Part shown: piece by piece, positions 11,497-22,956 of the stretch
Layout: the number at the start of each line of letters is the position of its first letter
How positions within the stretch are numbered: the stretch's first letter is position 1
Assembly: GCF_963583255.1 (NCBI RefSeq)
Contig: NC_084806.1
Coordinates: forward strand, 28,024,935-28,088,934
DNA length: 64,000 bases
DNA from: Pyrus communis
Taxonomy: Eukaryota > Streptophyta > Magnoliopsida > Rosales > Rosaceae
Reading direction: 5' to 3'
Made by a program: the position numbers and the translations under genes
The notes under the pieces: model-generated
What the model was told of the DNA's origin: nothing
The model's input: only the letters and a program-made list of their open reading frames with translations
The model's database searches: none

Positions 11497-12006
11497 TTTG
11501 AGGTGCCTCTGAAAAAAAGCCACAAACCTTTGACGGTCACTTTGAATTCGACCTTCAGATTCCTGCAGCTGATCAAGCTTCCTCTTCATGCTCGTCGAAT
11601 AATTATTTGCAAGCATGTGCAAATCACTATTCTCGCGCTTAAGCTATTTGATCTCTTGTCTAAGATTTTCCACCTCTGCCGTCAATGATTCAACTTGACG
11701 GGTTCGAGCAAGTAGGCATTGGCCCATGTTGGACACAGAGCCCGCACACTGAACACTGAGAGCTAGGGACTCTTGAACGGCCAACTCATCGGACCGTCTT
11801 GAAAGCAGCCTATTATCTCTAGGAGTGAGGAGGTTCCTAGCTACTACCGTAGCCGTTGTTGCATCCTTCATCACGGAGTCTTCACCTGTAAGAGGGCCAT
11901 TAGAAGATAAGAAAGACGAGCACCATATATTACCCTGACGCGGCGCACCCGTATCATCGCTGAGACTCAAATCTAAGCAAATGTCAAATGGGTTAGCTAT
12001 TTTCAA
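11497..12006 (-). pseudogene. second antisense ORF of Tat element 1, coiled-coil protein
   Basis: Reads right to left from ATG at 12006. The N-terminal half contains VVARNLLTPRDNRLLSRR and SDELAVQESLALSVQCAGSV. The C-terminal half (LLARTRQVESLTAEVENLRQ ...) is a heptad-rich coiled coil. An in-frame TAG at 11644-11646 interrupts it, after which the same frame continues with KRENSDLHMLANNY and MKRKLDQLQESEGR to a TGA near 11497. I know of similar unnamed ORFs in retroelements of Rosaceae but no function. It lies upstream of the PMD gene on the same strand, about 2 kb away. It may be a separate gene or a distal part of the same transcript. Confidence 0.55.
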
Positions 12007-12038
12007 AGATGTTTAAGGGAAAACGGTGGGATGAAGTA

Positions 12039-12069
<31 letters not shown>

Positions 12070-12584
12070 TACATCGGAGACGATTTTCACGAGCAGGCAA
12101 TCTTCAAAGTGTGCATGTTGGATGTGATCGATACCTCTATAAAGGGAGAAGCAACACAACCACCAATTCAAAAAAAAAGAAAAAAAAAAATCGAAGAGAC
12201 ACCACTCTTCAAATCTTAAAAGCCGGATTTTCCTGCGTAAAGTTCGTCAACGCTCTTCAGATGCAATCTCAGCTTTTCTATAACGCGTGCAACTTTGTCA
12301 AAGATCTCTGACAAAGTTGAAAACGCGTGGAGGTCATTATCCCAACTACCACACTTTTGCTGACAAGCGTGGGTGACAAAGCCACACCTGCACTACTACT
12401 TGCCATTAAAATTCCTATATATGTCAACATTCATGGCAAAACATACATCCAAAAACGCATGACTCTTCTTCTCGGCTGAGAATGTAGCTGCAACCAAACC
12501 TCTCAATATGCTCAGTTTTCTTCTTTCCTTGAGAACACCTATTCAACCAAGTCTTCGAGAGCAAATGTATCCCATATCATTAGG
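12007..12584. other. non-coding part of Tat element 1
   Basis: Contains an A run (12045-12069) and no convincing gene. Confidence 0.5.
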
Positions 12585-13835
12585 GTCGAAAGCAAGAGTA
12601 TCTCATAGCATGCCTTCCCCATGTCCTTTCCTTTGTTCTTGTTCTTCCCTGAAAGACAAAGAGAGAGAGAGAGATCAGTCGGCACTTGGAATCAAGCTTC
12701 CCGTTTGGAACCGACTGCCTGGAACCCCTTCCCTGATTGCTTATCCAGCACTGCTCTTAAGTATTCATCTTCAACTGTTGATGTACCCCCAAAGAAGATA
12801 CCAGATGCCTGGAGTACAGATGAGGCAGGAGGAAACGGTAGATCGAAGCATGTGGAGACAAGCGCAACAAATATATGTGCTGATTCATCCGCTGCTTCTT
12901 CAAAAGCAAAAGTATCTCATATCATCAAGGGCGAAAGCAAAGGTATCTCATATCATGCTTTTTCCCTGTCTTTTCCTTTGCCCTTGCTCTTGCTTGCAAG
13001 ACAAGGAGAAAGAAAGCAATCAGTCAGAACCCCAAAACAAACTTCCGATCTAGAACTGATTGCCCAGAACCTTTGCCTGGTTGTTTACCTAGCGTTGCTC
13101 TCGAGTGCTCGTCTTTAACTATCGGTGAGTCTTGAATTCCCTTAGCACATACTTCAGGACAGGTGATGGAATGTCGGCTCTTTACACTAAAGCTGCCAAG
13201 CATGGATGAATCGCTGAGAAGTGATGCTCTGAAAGACCATTTAAAGGCAAAGGGTTGCGCACCACCTCGACTATGTAAAAGAAACAAGCGGAGAAGAATG
13301 TGGTACAAGGAGCTGGAACAAATTGTTGGAGTGTGACGCCTTCCCCTGCAGAACCATCCAGACAGAGGAGTTTAAGTCAAATCCAAGCTTGACATCATTG
13401 TTCTAATCAAAGAGCTCGAGAAGCCTCAACAACCCTCCGTTGGCGCTGTCGCCAAAGAGCAAAGCCTCGCTGCGCGACGCCGTTAAATCGTCAATACTTC
13501 TTCAAAAGCAAAAGTATCTCATATCATGCTTTCTCCATGTCCTTTCCTTTGTCCTTATTCTTACCCGCATGGCAAAGAGAAAGAGAGCAATCAGCCGGCA
13601 CTTGGAATCAGTCTTCCGATCTGGAACCGACTGCCTGGAATCTATTACCTGGTTGGTTACCTAGCGTTGCTCTCGAATAGTCATCTTCAACGGTTGATAC
13701 ACTTCCAGAGAAGATACCACATTCGCCTGGAGAACAGCTAGGACGAATGACAATGAAACATCAATCTTGTGGATCGTCAGCAAACGCAACAACTGCACAT
13801 GCTGATTCATCCCCTAACCCTCTTCAATATGAATT
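12585..13835. repeat. three diverged copies of a 220-330 bp module in Tat element 1
   Basis: Copies start near 12587, 12901 and 13502. All share AAGCAAAAGTATCTCATA, a CATGTCCTTTCCTTTG-like block, a GAGAAAGAGAGCAATCAG-like block, and CTGCCTGGAA followed by TTACCTAGCGTTGCTCTCGA in the later copies. The first and third also share the GTGCTGATTCATCC end. ORFs here are not conserved between copies, so the module is read as non-coding. Confidence 0.75.
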
Positions 13836-14279
13836 GGAAAGATTGAACAAAGAAACAGGTCATCACCTCCACCTCGTGCTTGCCTGCCATGTGTCTGAAT
13901 CCTAAAACCGCTCATGGTCCTATTTTCACGCAAGATCAAGCCTCGATGACCCTTGAAGAAATCACAAGTCCGATTCAAAATCAAGTGTTCACCACCCTTG
14001 AATCAAATTCAACTCCAGATAAGAAGAGTTCAGACCTTCGGAGGAGACAAAAAAAAAAAACCCTCCAGCCCAGTTCAAGATTAAGCCTGTGGAAAATCAA
14101 CGATTGGAGGAAACCAGAAAATCTTCCAGTCGAATTCAAGTTCAAGCCCCGACGGCCCTTGAATAAATTTCCAGCCCAATTCAAGATCAAGCCTCGACGG
14201 CCCTTGGGTTGACATCTACATTAAGGGACTTCAAAACGCATCTTCTACACGTGACAAACACATGTATACGACGCGCCTT

Positions 14280-14293
14280 GAAGTGGGGGCATT
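14280..14293 (+). promoter_or_regulatory. polypurine tract of Tat element 1
   Basis: GAAGTGGGGGCATT lies immediately before the LTR start TGTAGACACC. This is the expected primer site for plus-strand DNA synthesis. GGGGGCATT followed by TGTAGACACC is a familiar Tat boundary. Confidence 0.8.
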
Positions 14294-15019
14294 TGTAGAC
14301 ACCGAAATTTCAGTGAAATAAATGTTAACCAATGTATTAAAATTACAACCTTTATTCATTTCACTTACATCACACATTCATTTCACTTACATCACACATT
14401 CATTTCACCTACATTACACATTTACTTCACCTACCAACTCCACTCACTTCACCAAAAAAATGGATGGTGGTGATTCACTCTCTTGGCCTATAAATAGCCT
14501 TTTCCATGAAGAGAAAAGGGGGAATTTACAAACCTACACCAAAACCTTGAAGCCTTTAAACTCTAAAGCTCTTAAGAAAATCCCGAAGGATCAAGAAAGC
14601 ACTCTTCGTTCTTCGTCAAATCCTCATTCAAGATCAAGCCCCAACGGCCCTTGAAGAACTTCCACCGACTCAAGATCAAGCCCCGACGACCCCTTGAAGA
14701 AAGTGTTCATCATTCATCATCCGTTCATCCTAAGATTAAGCCCCAACGGCCATTTAGATCAACAATCTCAACAAACCTATACACCCATTATTCAAGATCA
14801 AGCCCAACGCCCCTTGAAGATCCATTCATCAACTGTTCATCCCTAGATCAAGCCCCGACGGCCCTTTGGATCAACAGCTCATCCACAAACCTACACCCTA
14901 CGAAGATAGAATCAGAGGATCAAATTACAAAGAGATTGTAACCCCAAAAATCATTAATACAAAAATATATTTTGTACACGTATTCTTGTTTCTTGTTTCA
15001 GGAATTTTTCGTGTTTACA
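14294..15019 (+). mobile_element. 3' LTR of Tat element 1
   Basis: Starts TGTAGACACCGAAATTTC and is taken to end at TTTACA (15019), giving 726 bp with TG...CA ends. It holds a TATA box and five copies of the CAAGATCAAGCC motif. The right end is inferred from the shape of the terminus because no second LTR is in the window. Confidence 0.75.
14489..14496 (+). promoter_or_regulatory. TATA box in LTR of Tat element 1
   Basis: TATAAATA within CCTATAAATAGCC, about 195 bp into the LTR. This is a good plant TATA box and the likely U3 core promoter. Confidence 0.65.
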
Positions 15020-15326
15020 CGTATTTCTGTTGAAATTGTACACTTAAATTTTCAAGAATTTGAGTACGGATAGTATTGAATAATATAAGATGTTTACTAA
15101 TTTACACAAATTAGAATGAAATCCAATTTGATTACCAAATGCCTCTATTCCCGAATCATGTCCTTGCTCATTTCACATAACCTACCTATAATTATATCCA
15201 AACTCAAAACAAAGACGATTTAAATTAACCTCAATTCATTTATTGATAACTGACAAGAAGTGTCAAATACTTAATTGAAAACATAACGTTTCACCATGTC
15301 AAGCTAACAAACCAAGCTCTACAAAA

Positions 15327-15458
15327 TGCAAGTGGTCATTTACCACAATAGTGGAAAGGTGTTGAGCCCTTGTATAACGGCATGAGTTTAAACTCTGTCG
15401 ATAACTAATCTAACCTCTAATCTAACAAAATCTATCGTTTGACAAAAAAAACAAAAAA
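15327..15458 (+). mobile_element. tRNA-derived SINE with 13-bp TSD
   Basis: A 132-bp insert with an A-box-like block near 15350 (AATAGTGGAAAGG), a B-box-like block near 15386 (GAGTTTAAACTC) and an A-rich tail (15443-15458). It is flanked by perfect 13-bp direct repeats AAGCTCTACAAAA at 15314-15326 and 15459-15471. Tail plus TSD is diagnostic of LINE-type retroposition. Confidence 0.75.
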
Positions 15459-15471
15459 AAGCTCTACAAAA

Positions 15472-16346
15472 ATACCTCGGTTGTTACCTCTTTCCCGCAA
15501 CTGATCCACATATAATAACTTGTAACTAGAAACATCTACAGATAGGTAAAATCCTTGTAAACATTACAAAACGAAAGGAAGTAAAAATGAAAGCTCAAAC
15601 AAAACCTATCAATGGCACATAATTAAATTGAATCGGCAAATTAATAAACCTATATTAAGGAAATTAATATTTCAGTAGTCCAAAGAGAACCTTTACTTTT
15701 TTTTTCTTTTGTGTCAAACATAATCTTCATTGATAGAAGAAAATGTTATCTGAGATAAACTTAAAAGAAAAAGTTGTTAGTAGGCCAAGTGGACAAAGAA
15801 GCCCAAGCAAACCACATGATGGTCCAATTAGGCTCTATAAGTTGATAGAAGTCGTCATTGCCAGAACCATTATTTACCTCACCAATTCATCGTTTGGGTC
15901 AGCCGATACGCGATCAACACTAACAAAAAAAGGGCCATAAAATTTAACCACATATGCAAATAAGCCCCAATTGAAGAACAAATCTAATCCCTAATTACAC
16001 AACAACAAAGATGCACAAAGAATACACAAATTTGCCTGTAAAATACTCAGTAAAAGAAATAAGCAACCCATCCCAACAACCATATCAATCACCCGAGGAC
16101 CAACAAGGAAAAACTTATGATGCCAACAAAGTAAAAAGACAAAACACCATCAAAACCGTAGAAGGAGGCAGCTTGAAGACCTAAACCAACTGCAGAGCGA
16201 TTTTGCACACCTTTATCTGAGTGAGTGATGACTCGCTCTCGAGGTGGGTAGTAAACACATTGGCTATATGAGGCTTCTCATTTGAAAGCAAGCATCTAGC
16301 AGACAAATGGAGGATTTGTGGATCGAGGAGTAGGAGAATAGAGGAG
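15472..16346. other. intergenic, no gene recognised
   Basis: AT-rich sequence between the two Tat elements. The longest open frame (15743-15940) has no recognisable domain and is probably chance. Confidence 0.6.
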
Positions 16347-16593
16347 CGTGGAGCAAAAAATAATCCAAAAATTCATGGAGCTGACACGTGGATTATTCAC
16401 TAAGAAAGACAAGGTAGCCCCTATTAAATGAGTAAGGAGCAGTCTCATTCACCACGCGCAGTTGAGGTAAAAAAGACAGAGATCAACGACTATGAGGCAA
16501 AGAAGGTAGAGAAAGTTGCCCCTATTAAATAATCTTGGGTGTCATTATTTTGTAAGTGTGTATTCGTCAATCAAAGGAAGGCGGAAATTTACA
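16347..16593 (+). mobile_element. 5' LTR of Tat-type element 2
   Basis: Begins CGTGGAGCAAAAAATAATCC (TG to CG at the first base, compared with the 3' copy) and ends AAATTTACA; 247 bp. Downstream, TCCACAAACTGGTGCTTTCA is the expected start of the leader and primer-binding region. Confidence 0.75.
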
Positions 16594-17820
16594 TCCACAA
16601 ACTGGTGCTTTCATTAAGAGCTCTAATTCAAAGACTCAAAGAAGACTGTCGCTTTCAACTTCCTTTGTTCGTAGATCCACGACTACGATGGCAAGAAATT
16701 CAGAAACTACAACCCATGAAACCTTCTACGTTGAAGGATCTGGACCATCGATGGAGATTGTGATGTGGCTCCACACTGTCGCTCATCGAGGCTTACCACG
16801 ACAAAGACCGCTCATTTGCTTCCACGAGGTATTGTGGCTATGCCGGCAATGGCAGCTGCCGCTATAGTGGCCCACAAGGCAGCCTCTACTCATCGCGAAG
16901 AAACCCTAGGGCAGGAGGCCCACAACACAAGTAGCCAACAAACGTAGGCTCAGGCAGCTGCTTGCTCTTAACAACAGCCTCTAGCGCTTACCACATTCAC
17001 TTGGACGTGAACTGCCCAGACCGAGGCAGCCCAAGCCGCGTCAACTGCGACGCAAGCTACAGCCCAACGCGCCTCCAACTCATGGCCAAGCAAGACAAAC
17101 CTAGGCGACTAAGCGCCCATAAACCCGACCTGCTCCTGCTGCACTCTAAATGGTTCAGCATGGTCCTAGACTAGTTTAACCTGCCCATATCCAGATTTCG
17201 AGGCCAACGGTTAAACCAAGGGTATTTTCACCCCACCTTACTACAGATCTGACCCATCCTGGATCAAGCTTTGCACCTGGAGTTCATTACACTTCCACTA
17301 CTCAAGTAGACGTCTACCGTCCTAGCTCTTTCACTCCAAATGGTGAACAACACCATGATAGGTCGCCAAATTGGCAAGCGCCCTCACGTAGCAGACTAAC
17401 TTGGTGAATCAGCTCCTGCAACAAACTGAGATGTAGCGTGCCCCAGACGAGGTGGCCCGAAGTAAGATAAGGGCAATGATGTTGTTTCTTTCCAGCAACA
17501 TCCCGGCAAGCAACCTCTTGACCAACCAGGAACTGAGTGTTTTGGCAGTGTATGCTCTCGCCTGGGCCCTCGAGATAGCGTATACTCTCGTCTTAGTGGG
17601 CGAAGAAGCGTGCATTCTCGGTTAGACCCCTGGACGAGCATACATTAAACGTTAGGACCACATTCCTATAATCAACATAGACAACCTTTCAAGCAAAGTG
17701 TTCATTCGCAGCTAAGCCTGTAAAAAGCATTTTTCACCTCACATTGGAGTAAGCAATACGATAAACGGAGATGAGTAGTCGCTTAATCTAGCTCAAGTTC
17801 AACCGACAGCCTATGAGTAA
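16594..17820 (+). other. leader and degraded gag 5' region of element 2
   Basis: No intact frame. The GC content is higher than in the flanks. Short open segments on both strands are not conserved with each other. It is read as the leader and the ruined start of gag. Confidence 0.5.
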
Positions 17821-18470
17821 ACCTCCCACCTGCCAAGAACGTACTACATGCACCGCAGCCACGGCATAGACGAACCGAGCACATGGAAGAGCAACTGAGA
17901 CCAGCAGGTCATGATTGGGGGCAGCCAGAAGCCCCACTGCCCCTGCAGAGGCAAATTCAATAAGAAGTATAGAGGTTCATGATTGAGAGATTGTGCAGAT
18001 TTTAATGCATTGAGACCACAGATGACGGCCTTCGCAGAGACGTGGCACACATGGGCAGATCACCTTTCATGGACAAGATCGAGCAGACGGAGCCCCAGCG
18101 TAAGTTCAATGCGCCGCATTTCACCCTATTTAAGGAAGATGGAGGCTTGGAAATGCACTTCCTCTACCGAGCCAACGATGCTTTAATATGCAAGATATTC
18201 GCCATTACTTTGCAGGACAAGGCGCAAGATTGGTTCCATACCATGTCTCCACAGTCTATTCGAAGTTTCGATGAGCTTTCTGTAGTTTTCACTAAAGAAT
18301 ACTCGTCCTACCGCTCAACCAGATCACACCAAGCGTAAGCCTTGGTTCAAGCTACCAAGACAACTAAAAAGTGACACCTCTAAGCTAGATCACACCAAGT
18401 ACTGCGCGTTCTACTGAGGTCCTGGCCACACGACCGACAACTGCTATACTTGGAGGGACTACCTAGAGAA
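17821..18470 (+). pseudogene. gag remnant of element 2
   Basis: Frame at 18042-18338 reads PFMDKIEQTEP, KFNAPHFTLFK, then DKAQDWFHTMSPQSIRSFDE and FTKEYSS, the core of a gypsy gag capsid domain (retrotrans_gag family). A deletion near 18310-18390 removes the region between FTKEYSS and the nucleic-acid-binding part. GATCACACCAAG is present on both sides of it. The following CAFYxGPGHTTDNCYTWRDY is a zinc-knuckle-like remnant with a stop. Confidence 0.75.
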
Positions 18471-19400
18471 GTTGGTGAAGAAGGGTAAATGCAACAGATA
18501 CCTGGACAAGACAGCTACGCAGCCTAGAAGGAACATAGATGCAGACGAAGAGCCGTCTGCTAAGACCATCAGAATCAACAGCATATTCATCGAGTCTGAA
18601 TACTTAGAGGCCACAAACAACTCTAAGAAGAGGAAGATCCAGCAAGCTATAGCAATTTCCCAGGTTTTGGCAGTCGATGCCAAACTTGGACTCATCATTG
18701 GTTTCACTGAGCAGGATGCCAAGGGAGTTAACTTCCCACACAACGATGCTCTGGTAGTGTCCGTTCAACTAGCACACGTTATAGTCGACATAGTGATGGT
18801 AGACAACGGCAACATGGTAAATCTACTTCACTTAGTCCATCATTCAGAAGATGAGTTTGGAAAGAATGATAATACGCTGAGCAGAGGTACTCATCGGATT
18901 CAATGGATACACCTCAACTGCTATTGGAAACATAACATTCCATATGAGAACACCACCAATTGTCTCAAAGTAGACGTTCACAATTGATAGCGACCCGTCT
19001 CCTTATAACGGGATTTTGGGAAGACCTTGGCTAGTGAAACTAGGCGTCATAACCTCCATCGAGTACCAAAAAAATCTGATTCCGTATCCCAGGAAAAGAA
19101 GTCGGAGAGATCAAGTCTGACAGGCCGCATCTTAACGATGCAGGATGCAAATGCTAAATGAGTAAAAAAAGAATTCATTCACCCCAATACAAGCTATTGA
19201 GATTCAGAAGGACAACCCTGCTACAAAATAGCAACCACAACATGCGGATCAAGATGATGACATTCAGAATAACACGTCGGTAGAAGAAAAAAGATGGAGG
19301 CCAAAAGAGGATGCCGAATACCTTATTCTTGATCCCGAGCATGCAAAGAAGACGACTAGAATCGATTCACGACTGAGCCCAGCTACACTCAATCGTTTCC
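18471..19400 (+). pseudogene. protease remnant of element 2
   Basis: The frame at 18472-18987 ends with VHVIVDIVMV-type sequence in which the active-site DGG/S motif has become VDNGNMVNLL: Asp is kept but the following residue is Asn. Further on, YNGILGRPWLVKLGVITS is the conserved LGRPW block, out of phase with the first part. The region then runs into RIDSRLSP..LNRFLSRSTNRC, in which the lead-in of RT is fused to the region just before RNase H. Confidence 0.7.
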
Positions 19401-20400
19401 TTTCACGCTCAACCAACCGATGTAAGCTTTTTTTCAAGGTCATTAAGAATGTGCAAAGAGACAAGTGGGACGACGAGTGCAAGAAAACATTTCAAGACTT
19501 GAAGATATATTGACATCCCCTCTGCTACTATCCAAGTCGAAAGCAACCGAGGAATTATACATTTACTTGGCAGTCTCATATGCAATAGTAAGCTATGCCC
19601 TCATACGAAAAGAGCTGGAGGCCCAACTGCCAGTATTCTACATTTCTAAAGCTTTGCTTGATACAGAAACAAGATACCTGAGGATTGAAAAACTAATTTT
19701 GGCGCTAATTGTTGTAGCTTGGAAGCTCAAATCATACTTTTAGGCGCATACGGTCGTCATCATGACTCAGTATCCCCAACCATCTATCTTATATGGTTCA
19801 GACGCTTTGCAACAAGTGATGAAGTGAGCGTTGGAACTCAGCCAATACGGCTTGATTTATCGACCCTACACGATTATAAAAGCTCAGGCATTGGCAGACT
19901 TCGTAGCAGAGTTGACTCCCAGCCTAGAAGATGCAACATCACAGCCCAAATGCACCTCTTAAGTAGCCGAGCACGCCCTGGCCATGCCAACCCTTATTGA
20001 CTAGGAATTTTGGCATTTGTACATCGACGATTTATCCAACTACAATGGCTCATAAGAAGGCTTGGTTTTCATCACCCCAAACAGCTCGGTGCTCGAGAAG
20101 GCAATCACTTTAGGCTTCAAGTCATCAAACAACGAAACAGAGTATGAGGCCTTATTGGCAAGCTTCCGAATAACACAAGATCTGGCAATCAAGAAGCTCG
20201 CAATCTATTCTGATTCTCGGCAAATCACTAGCTAGACTACCAAGGAGTATGCAGCAAAGCATCTAAGAATGACACTATACCTCGAGAAGGTACAAAAGTA
20301 GCTTAAGGCATTTCGGACTTACACCCTCACACAAGTACCATCGGCAGACAACGTTCATGCAGATGCCTTTGTAGCCTTAGGGTTTGATTTGAACTACTAG
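19400..20400 (+). pseudogene. tandem RNase H domains of element 2
   Basis: First domain: WDDECKKTFQDLK, ELYIYLAVSYAIVSYALIRK, PVFYISKALLDTETRY and LILALIVVAWKLKSYF, degenerate at the first catalytic Asp as in other Tat elements. Second domain from about 20010: WHLYIDDLSNYNGS, FKSSNNETEYEALLASFRI, AIYSDSRQI and TQVPSADNVHADAF. Stops interrupt the second domain (for example at SxEGL and SxTTKEY). Paired RNase H domains support the Tat assignment. Confidence 0.78.
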
Positions 20401-20479
20401 TTCAAATACTCCATCTCAATCGAGTATTTAGGAAAGCCAAGCATAGAAGAAAAATCGATAGCCAAGGTGTTACAAGTCA

Positions 20480-21723
20480 ACGCAAGCCCAAGTTGGTAAG
20501 ACCCCATCATCAACTACCTAGTCAATAAGACACTCTCTGCAGAAAGATCGGAAGCTAGAAAGTTCCAAATAAAGATGACATGCTACTACATTTGGAACGG
20601 CATTCTCATCTGAAGATCTTTTTCAGGCCCATATCACCACTGCCTAGCACATTCCTATGACTTGAAAGTTCTAAGCTCAATCCACGAAAGAGTTTATGGA
20701 AACCACTCAAGATGCCAACCCTTAGCACAGAAGGTCTTCAACGCCAGCTACTATTGGCCCATCATGCATCATGATGCTAATGAATTTGTTTAAAAGTGCA
20801 ACAGCTGCCAACTCTTCAAGCCTGTACCTACATTGCCTACCTACAAACTACACCCACAAATAAGCCTATGCCTATTCATGTAGTGGACAATTGACTTGGT
20901 AGAGCCCATGATGCCCGTTACTAGAGGCAGGGGCATGATGATCGTGGCTATCAACTACTTTACCAAGTGGGTAGAAGTCGAGCCCATGACTACTACTACT
21001 CAATCAGACATAGAGCGCTTCATATAGAGGAACATCATTTGCCAATTTGGCGTCCCATAATTTGTTGTCACCGACAACGGCCTGCAATTCGTAGGCAAAG
21101 ACTTGGCGAAGTTCTTCCAGAAATAAGGCATCAAGTAGCACAAGTTTACACCTAGATATCCCCAAGGTAACGAGCAGGCGGAGGCATCTAACAAGACAAT
21201 CTTAGACTACGTCAAGAAATCCCTCACATATAAGCAGGGAAAATGGCCAGACGAAATTCCCGGTGTCCTATGAGCGTATCGCACAACCAAACGACTAGCA
21301 ACAGATGAAACTCCTTTCTCTTTGGTATTTGGTTCAAAAGCAATCATCTGTGCCAATGTCACCGTGCCGAGCATCAATACCATACTGTCGACTTTGAAGC
21401 ATAATAGAAAGAAGATGGTCATAAATCTAGATATGGCGGAGAATGAACACAATAAGGCTATCACCCTCATTGCAACCTACCAGAATTAGCTTCTTTCCAG
21501 CTATAACAAAAGGGCAAAGATCAGGCAGTTTCAACTTGGAGATTTAGTCCTAAGAAAAGTATTCATTGTTGCTCGAAGAGAAGGCTCCAAAAAGATGAAT
21601 CATATTTGGGAAGGTCCGTACAAGGTCAACAGAGCAGGCAACAAGGGTAGCTACACCTTCACCATCATGAGCGACAAAGAGATCGACAAGCAGTGGAATG
21701 CCTACAACTTGCGGAAGTACTAA
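20480..21723 (+). pseudogene. integrase of element 2
   Basis: The zinc-binding part (GNHSRCQPLAQKVF, YYWPIMHHDA, KCNSCQLFKP) is followed by the catalytic core with TIDLVEP, VVTDNGLQF and [16 protein letters not shown], so all three acidic residues survive. The C-terminal block ends KQWNAYNLRKY at 21720. At least ten in-frame stops interrupt it. Nearly all sit where CAG, CAA, CGA or TGG is expected, which fits C-to-T (or G-to-A) decay without frameshifts. Confidence 0.85.
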
Positions 21724-22254
21724 GCATGACCTTGTACTTCATCTTAAGCACTGCTCAGACGAAATAAAGCTCGAAGACTTAAACAACTCAATGCGTACTA
21801 CCTCATAAACCGAGGACTATCAAATTGTTACGCGGTTTCTACCTTTTAGCTACGTTTGATATCATTCCTCTCATTTTTTAATGAAGATTTCTAAAGTTAT
21901 TCATCATTTGGCTCAATTGCATATCTGCAACAACTATTTACTCATGTTCTCATTGAAGATCACACCCAATCAGGGACCCATTGTAGAAATTGTGCACCCT
22001 AGGGACCAACTATGTTTTCCCCCTAGGACAAGGTAAACTGCGTACTTCAAATATCCAGACGTGGATGGGTCGGGTTGCCCTAGTGTACCTAGAGCACGAT
22101 GGCCTGCACAAGCATCCCAAGAAGTAGCCATAATGGTATTTTCGCTAGACTAAAGGATTTTAGGCCTTTGGCATGATTCGCAAGGACCCGGGCCTCAGAG
22201 ACGGAGGGGACACTCTGCACATCTCGCCCTTTAGACAGCTTCCTACCAAGGTGG
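21724..22254. other. 3' spacer of element 2
   Basis: Non-coding; no gene seen. Confidence 0.5.
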
Positions 22255-22720
22255 ACCGCAGTTGAGCATCCTTGATGTGATCGGCTATTGGCAACCTCGG
22301 GCTAAGCATCCTGTATGTGACCAACTAGCGATCTTCATGTTTATAAACAGTATTCCATCTACCTATTAGAGGGACATCCCTTTTGAGCATTCGCGATGTG
22401 ACCAGTAAGTGTTTGTAGCTAAGCATCCCTGGTGCAATACATAGGTAATCTCTACGAGGTACGAAATTCTATCTCCGGGTATACACACGGGGTTTACGCG
22501 GTTGAGCATCCTTGATGTGACCAGCTAGCGTAAATAGTTGAGTATCTTGTATGTGACCAACTAGCGATCTCTGCGTATCCCTGAAAACCTAAAGTCATTG
22601 CTAATTTAAAGAGCATCCTACGGTTTCTGGAAAATCCATAGGAACCTAAAGCCGTTGCCAATTTAACGAGCAGCCTACGATTTATGGATGACTATCTACA
22701 ATACATCCTTCAAGCAGTTA
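22255..22720. repeat. irregular repeats in 3' spacer of element 2
   Basis: The phrase GAGCATCCTTGATGTGA(C/T)C, with AGCATCCTGTATGTGACC and ACCAACTAGCGATC, recurs about five times between 22260 and 22565. A second pair with CCTAAAG(T/C)C(A/G)TTGC and AATTTAA follows at 22590-22680. Confidence 0.65.
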
Positions 22721-22860
22721 GCCGCATAAACCTATACAACAGCACAATCTTGTGAAAGGTTAACATATTAGCTCACATATACATTGCCTAGCGCAGAACG
22801 ACCCTTTAGGTTCACACTGATTCCTAAAGTGATATCCTACTTGCTACGCAGCCTACAAAA

Positions 22861-22956
22861 TTAGTTACGTAAAGTGCAAAGCGTTCTTTCGAACCACTGT
22901 CCATGAAATTCCATATGACCATGCATCAATTACGTAAAGTGCAAAGCGTTCTTTCG
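22861..22956. repeat. 27-bp direct repeat in element 2
   Basis: TTACGTAAAGTGCAAAGCGT plus TCTTTCG occurs at about 22864 and again at about 22930, roughly 66 bp apart. Confidence 0.8.

Larger units (their letters stand above)
13930..14880. repeat. dispersed 25-bp motif spanning the spacer/LTR boundary
   Basis: The motif CAAGATCAAGCC(C/T)CGACGG followed by CCCTTG occurs at least nine times with small changes (near 13933, 14072, 14140, 14183, 14630, 14672, 14734, 14791, 14848). Four copies lie upstream of the polypurine tract and five inside the LTR. Confidence 0.8.
1..15019 (+). mobile_element. Tat-lineage Ty3/gypsy LTR retrotransposon 1 (5' end outside window)
   Basis: Order seen: gag end, aspartic protease, RT, RNase H, second RNase H, integrase, then about 8 kb of mostly non-coding DNA with minus-strand ORFs, a polypurine tract and a 3' LTR. 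The integrase-last order is that of Ty3/gypsy. The doubled RNase H, the long 3' spacer and the antisense ORFs are known traits of the Tat/Ogre group. The 5' LTR and gag start lie before base 1, so age by LTR comparison and the TSD cannot be assessed. Six in-frame stops and a changed integrase catalytic residue show that the copy cannot make its own enzymes. The 3' LTR end at 15019 is inferred from the terminal TTTACA and may be off by about 20 bp. Confidence 0.9.

Noticed and set aside
12508..13118. Overlapping plus-strand ORFs of 165-181 codons
   Set aside because: They sit in the triplicated non-coding module, and the frame is not kept between module copies.
18042..18338. Functional gag gene
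   Set aside because: The frame is short, has an internal deletion downstream and is followed by stops; it is a remnant.
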